From: Bombyx mori
Taxonomy: Eukaryota > Arthropoda > Insecta > Lepidoptera > Bombycidae
Assembly (NCBI RefSeq): GCF_030269925.1
Contig: NC_085129.1
Span: 18,281,501 to 18,345,500, forward strand
Direction: 5' to 3'
Length of the DNA: 64,000 nt
The notes beneath the pieces are model-generated. The model was not told the origin of the DNA, searched no databases, and worked only from the letters and a program-made list of their open reading frames with translations. The translations under genes were made by a program, and so were the position numbers. Below are positions 63,201-64,000 of the stretch, piece by piece (positions within the stretch are counted from its first letter, which is position 1; each line of letters begins with the position of its first letter).

Positions 63201-63503
63201 TACTGGTGCGTGTGGTCCAGACTGAACCATTTGTGGTGCTGCACGATCCAGCTCGGGAAATGGCAGCGGTTGTGTTCGTCGTCACCTGGGGACAACGAGA
63301 CCCGTTATTGTTGGCGTCGGTTAGTGCGGCACTGGCACTTGCCAAGCGACCGCAAGTCCGATTTTCGATACGTACTGCTGGTCAACTTCATGGTTCGACT
63401 TCCGTCCATCGGTGAGGAGAGACCGTTGCAGGTCGCGTCCGCGGACTGGGCTATCGTGTATGTCGTCGTTTTATCCGTGTGCTGTCCTTTGTAGATGAAA
63501 CAT
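57202..63503 (-). CDS. Secreted Cys-rich GPI-anchored-type protein (DUF7042-7045 family), 3' eight exons
   Basis: Eight exons join with matching phases to the last 351 residues of an extracellular protein; the signal-peptide exons lie beyond the right edge. Exon peptides such as IAQSADATCNGLSSPMDGSR, NRCHFPSWIVQHHKWFSLDH, LVAHVTKGC and VYTCHGAWQAG carry spaced cysteines and WxxG-type motifs that I recall from insect proteins with the DUF7043/7044/7045/7042 set; the family name is from memory. N-glycosylation sequons NAT, NLT and NGT are visible. The C-terminus AVFVLMTSLATLPLR is hydrophobic and follows a small-residue stretch, like a GPI-attachment signal. The role is unknown. Its 3' end converges with the BRSK gene. 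Confidence 0.85.
58167..58343 (-). CDS. DUF704x-type gene, exon
   Basis: Minus-strand acceptor TGTTAG, donor G|GTAACC, phase 1 in and out. Encodes ARATLVPSDTVHCTYQFVPP, QQLSLSVMSHSCDRSVQPG and DKAYNLTLN. Confidence 0.85.
58356..58660 (-). repeat. Intronic minisatellite in the DUF704x-type gene
   Basis: Tandem units of roughly 30-36 bp around ACATTGCGTAGTGTA and CAGTAGGGGT. They fill nearly the whole 328-bp intron from close to one splice site to the other. The array is free of stops in all three - strand frames across most of its length. Confidence 0.85.
58672..58788 (-). CDS. DUF704x-type gene, exon
   Basis: Minus-strand acceptor TTCAG, donor G|GTACTG, phase 1 in and out. Encodes VYTCHGAWQAGSKGFVLVYD then ASCLVYTAPSTN. 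Its downstream intron is almost wholly a minisatellite. Confidence 0.85.
58865..59095 (-). mobile_element. Bm1-type SINE, head-truncated
   Basis: TATATTGCTTAGATGGATAG to AGAGGTCCTACCACCA, in the intron between the 58672-58788 and 59147-59269 exons. Confidence 0.77.
59147..59269 (-). CDS. DUF704x-type gene, exon
   Basis: Minus-strand acceptor TTCAG, donor G|GTACGC, phase 1 in and out. Encodes DEEADEQRAAECVVGDYRSA and SLGCGHAQDSIEFRSPCSST with three cysteines. Confidence 0.85.
59340..59592 (+). repeat. Interspersed repeat family 2
   Basis: CCTAAGCTGAGAGCCTTGAG to GACAGGTTCGACGAGAACGA; starts 70 bp upstream (in the gene's sense) of the 59147-59269 exon. Confidence 0.7.
59600..60640. other. Intron of the DUF704x-type gene
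   Basis: AT-rich with short frames in both strands; CCTGGAAGAGATCGTTTTCAG and ATAAGGCCGCC near 60350 recall a lepidopteran repeat. No exon with matching phase found. Confidence 0.4.
60650..60852 (+). mobile_element. Bm1-type SINE, both ends damaged
   Basis: From CTGGTGGTAGGACCTCTTAT to CACCAGGTGGGCTGCGA; about 100 bp beyond the donor of the 60950-61137 exon. A short head remnant (TTTTAGGACACGACGAC) follows at 60887-60905. Confidence 0.72.
60950..61137 (-). CDS. DUF704x-type gene, exon
   Basis: Minus-strand acceptor ATTTAG (an alternative GAG acceptor at 61119 keeps frame and drops six codons), donor A|GTGAGT, phase 2 in and 1 out. Encodes LMRFDSESGHQCVQFHRRES, SVLELQAGGQL and HVTLIS. GC-rich. 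Confidence 0.8.
61348..61462 (+). mobile_element. LINE 3' UTR (CR1/Jockey-like)
   Basis: Tail-proximal fragment with GGTAGGCAGCGG, GGGCGACGGTAACCACTCAC and the terminal CAATAAAAAA. In the intron upstream of the 60950-61137 exon of the DUF704x-type gene. Confidence 0.65.
61900..62125 (+). mobile_element. LINE 3' end (CR1/Jockey-like), diverged
   Basis: Encodes a decayed LNELPSTAFAKRYDMFFFKR-like segment and the GRQ/UTR region, without the terminal A run. An old copy of the same family as 37400-37818. Confidence 0.55.
62176..62405 (+). repeat. Interspersed repeat family 2
   Basis: TGCCCTAGCAAGAGCAGTGA to GATCCGTAATTACGTGTTT; close to the 62468-62577 exon. Confidence 0.7.
62468..62577 (-). CDS. 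DUF704x-type gene, exon
   Basis: Minus-strand acceptor TTTCAG, donor TG|GTAAGT, phase 0 in and 2 out. Encodes IINEDGSFEERRLVCHSILE and KYIKLVAHVTKG; the next codon, split by the intron, is cysteine. Confidence 0.87.
63170..63285 (-). CDS. DUF704x-type gene, exon
   Basis: Minus-strand acceptor CCCCAG, donor AAG|GTGAGC, phase 1 in and 0 out. Encodes NRCHFPSWIVQHHKWFSLDH then THQYHFTTKNATLK, a Cys/Trp domain start. Confidence 0.85.
63376..63503 (-). CDS. DUF704x-type gene, first exon in window
   Basis: Minus-strand acceptor TTTCAG, donor GCA|GTACGT, phase 2 in and 1 out. Encodes CFIYKG and YTIAQSADATCNGLSSPMDG, which recalls the family motif AQSGDATCNGLFSPTEGSR. This is the strongest family signature in the gene. 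Confidence 0.82.
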
Positions 63504-63539
63504 CTGAAAGTAATATTTGAACTCTGCTTAAGATTTTTG

Positions 63540-63690
63540 TTTCGGAGGCAGGCTTGTGGAGAGTATTAAGCGGTAGGCAGCAGCTTGCTGCTCTGCACCT
63601 GGTATTGCTGACGTACATGAGAGACGGTAACCACTTGTCATCAGGCAGGCCGTATGCTGGTCTGCCTGATCGTGTAATAAAAAAAAGACT
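63540..63690 (+). mobile_element. LINE 3' end (CR1/Jockey-like)
   Basis: Short fragment of the same family, from the GLWRVLSGRQ-coding part to the A run at 63678. It lies in the intron upstream of the first visible exon of the DUF704x-type gene. Confidence 0.6.
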
Positions 63691-64000
63691 GTAACTATCA
63701 GTTCTGTTCTGCCTGGATGTTTATTAATACCTACAAAAGTATGTCGAAGAAGCCACAATTATTAACACCATCGTCAGACATCATAGGGGCGAATAGGGTG
63801 CTAAGAGAAATGTTCAGTAGACCAATCACGTTTGTTGTCTTAGAACAATTTAGAAATCTTCTCGTGATGTTAGCAAACGAAAACGAATGACAGTTCTTAG
63901 AACAGAGGCACCGCTCTTCAAGAAGGCTGGTTGGTAAGTGTGATGGCGTCTACGCGCCTCCATCGGCTAGGCTCGGACGTAGCACGAAGTTAGCCCAGTC
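63691..64000. other. Right edge, intron of the DUF704x-type gene
   Basis: No minus-strand exon with a phase 2 donor was found, so the missing N-terminal exons must lie beyond the window. Confidence 0.45.

Noticed and set aside
62896..63494. Four open frames on both strands of 92-130 codons
   Set aside because: The real coding content is in two short - strand exons (63170-63285 and 63376-63503); the long frames overrun their splice sites or read the opposite strand.

Overview
This is a window of nuclear DNA from a moth, most likely the silkworm Bombyx mori or a very close relative. The evidence is an AT-rich background, small exons in large introns with canonical GT/AG sites, and dozens of copies of a tRNA-headed SINE of the Bm1 type, together with its relatives, LINE 3' ends, mariner/hAT/pogo-like elements and Lep-type Helitron-like pieces. 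There are no bacterial operons, CRISPR arrays or rRNA genes.

Three protein genes can be supported. (1) A SAD/BRSK-family serine/threonine kinase (AMPK-related; Drosophila sff, worm sad-1, vertebrate BRSK1/2) runs on the + strand from 6560 to about 43113. I built it from 25 coding exons by matching splice phases: an N-terminal kinase domain, a UBA-like region, a Ser/Pro-rich linker made of many small exons, a KA1/AMPK-C-like region, and a tentative Arg/Ser-rich C-terminus. The model gives 889 residues. (2) Inside its fifth intron, on the opposite strand, lies a complete single-exon 868-residue kinesin-6 of the MKLP1/KIF23/Pavarotti type (17223-19829). (3) At the right end, on the - strand, are eight exons (63503 down to 57202) encoding the last 351 residues of a cysteine-rich secreted protein with a GPI-anchor-like hydrophobic C-terminus. 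It resembles the insect multi-domain proteins carrying the DUF7042-7045 set of domains; its signal-peptide end lies beyond the window. Genes 1 and 3 converge on about 14 kb (43.1-57.2 kb) with no recognisable coding sequence.

Layout: 0-6.5 kb, repeats and 5' flank; 6.56-12.7 kb, kinase-domain exons 1-5; 12.7-21.6 kb, intron 5 with the nested kinesin; 21.6-25.4 kb, kinase C-lobe and UBA exons 6-10; 25.4-34.3 kb, linker exons 11-17 among repeats and a gutted Tc1/mariner-type element; 35.4-38.0 kb, KA1-region exons 18-21; 38.4-43.1 kb, C-terminal exons 22-25 with a full-length but frameshifted DD37D mariner and a hAT-type MITE; 43.1-57.2 kb, non-coding DNA with several MITEs; 57.2-63.5 kb, the secreted-protein gene; 63.5-64 kb, its upstream intron.

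The most notable architecture is how far mobile and tandem DNA has been built into splice signals. Exon 19 takes its 3' splice site from the edge of a 31-bp minisatellite. Exon 21 is preceded by a LINE poly(A) tail instead of a pyrimidine tract. Exons 5, 16 and 23 sit within a few tens of bases of a SINE or tandem array. The 31-bp minisatellite occurs in opposite orientation on the two sides of exons 13-18, an arrangement that could favour exon skipping or back-splicing. Repeat family names are from memory and should be read as 'of this type'.
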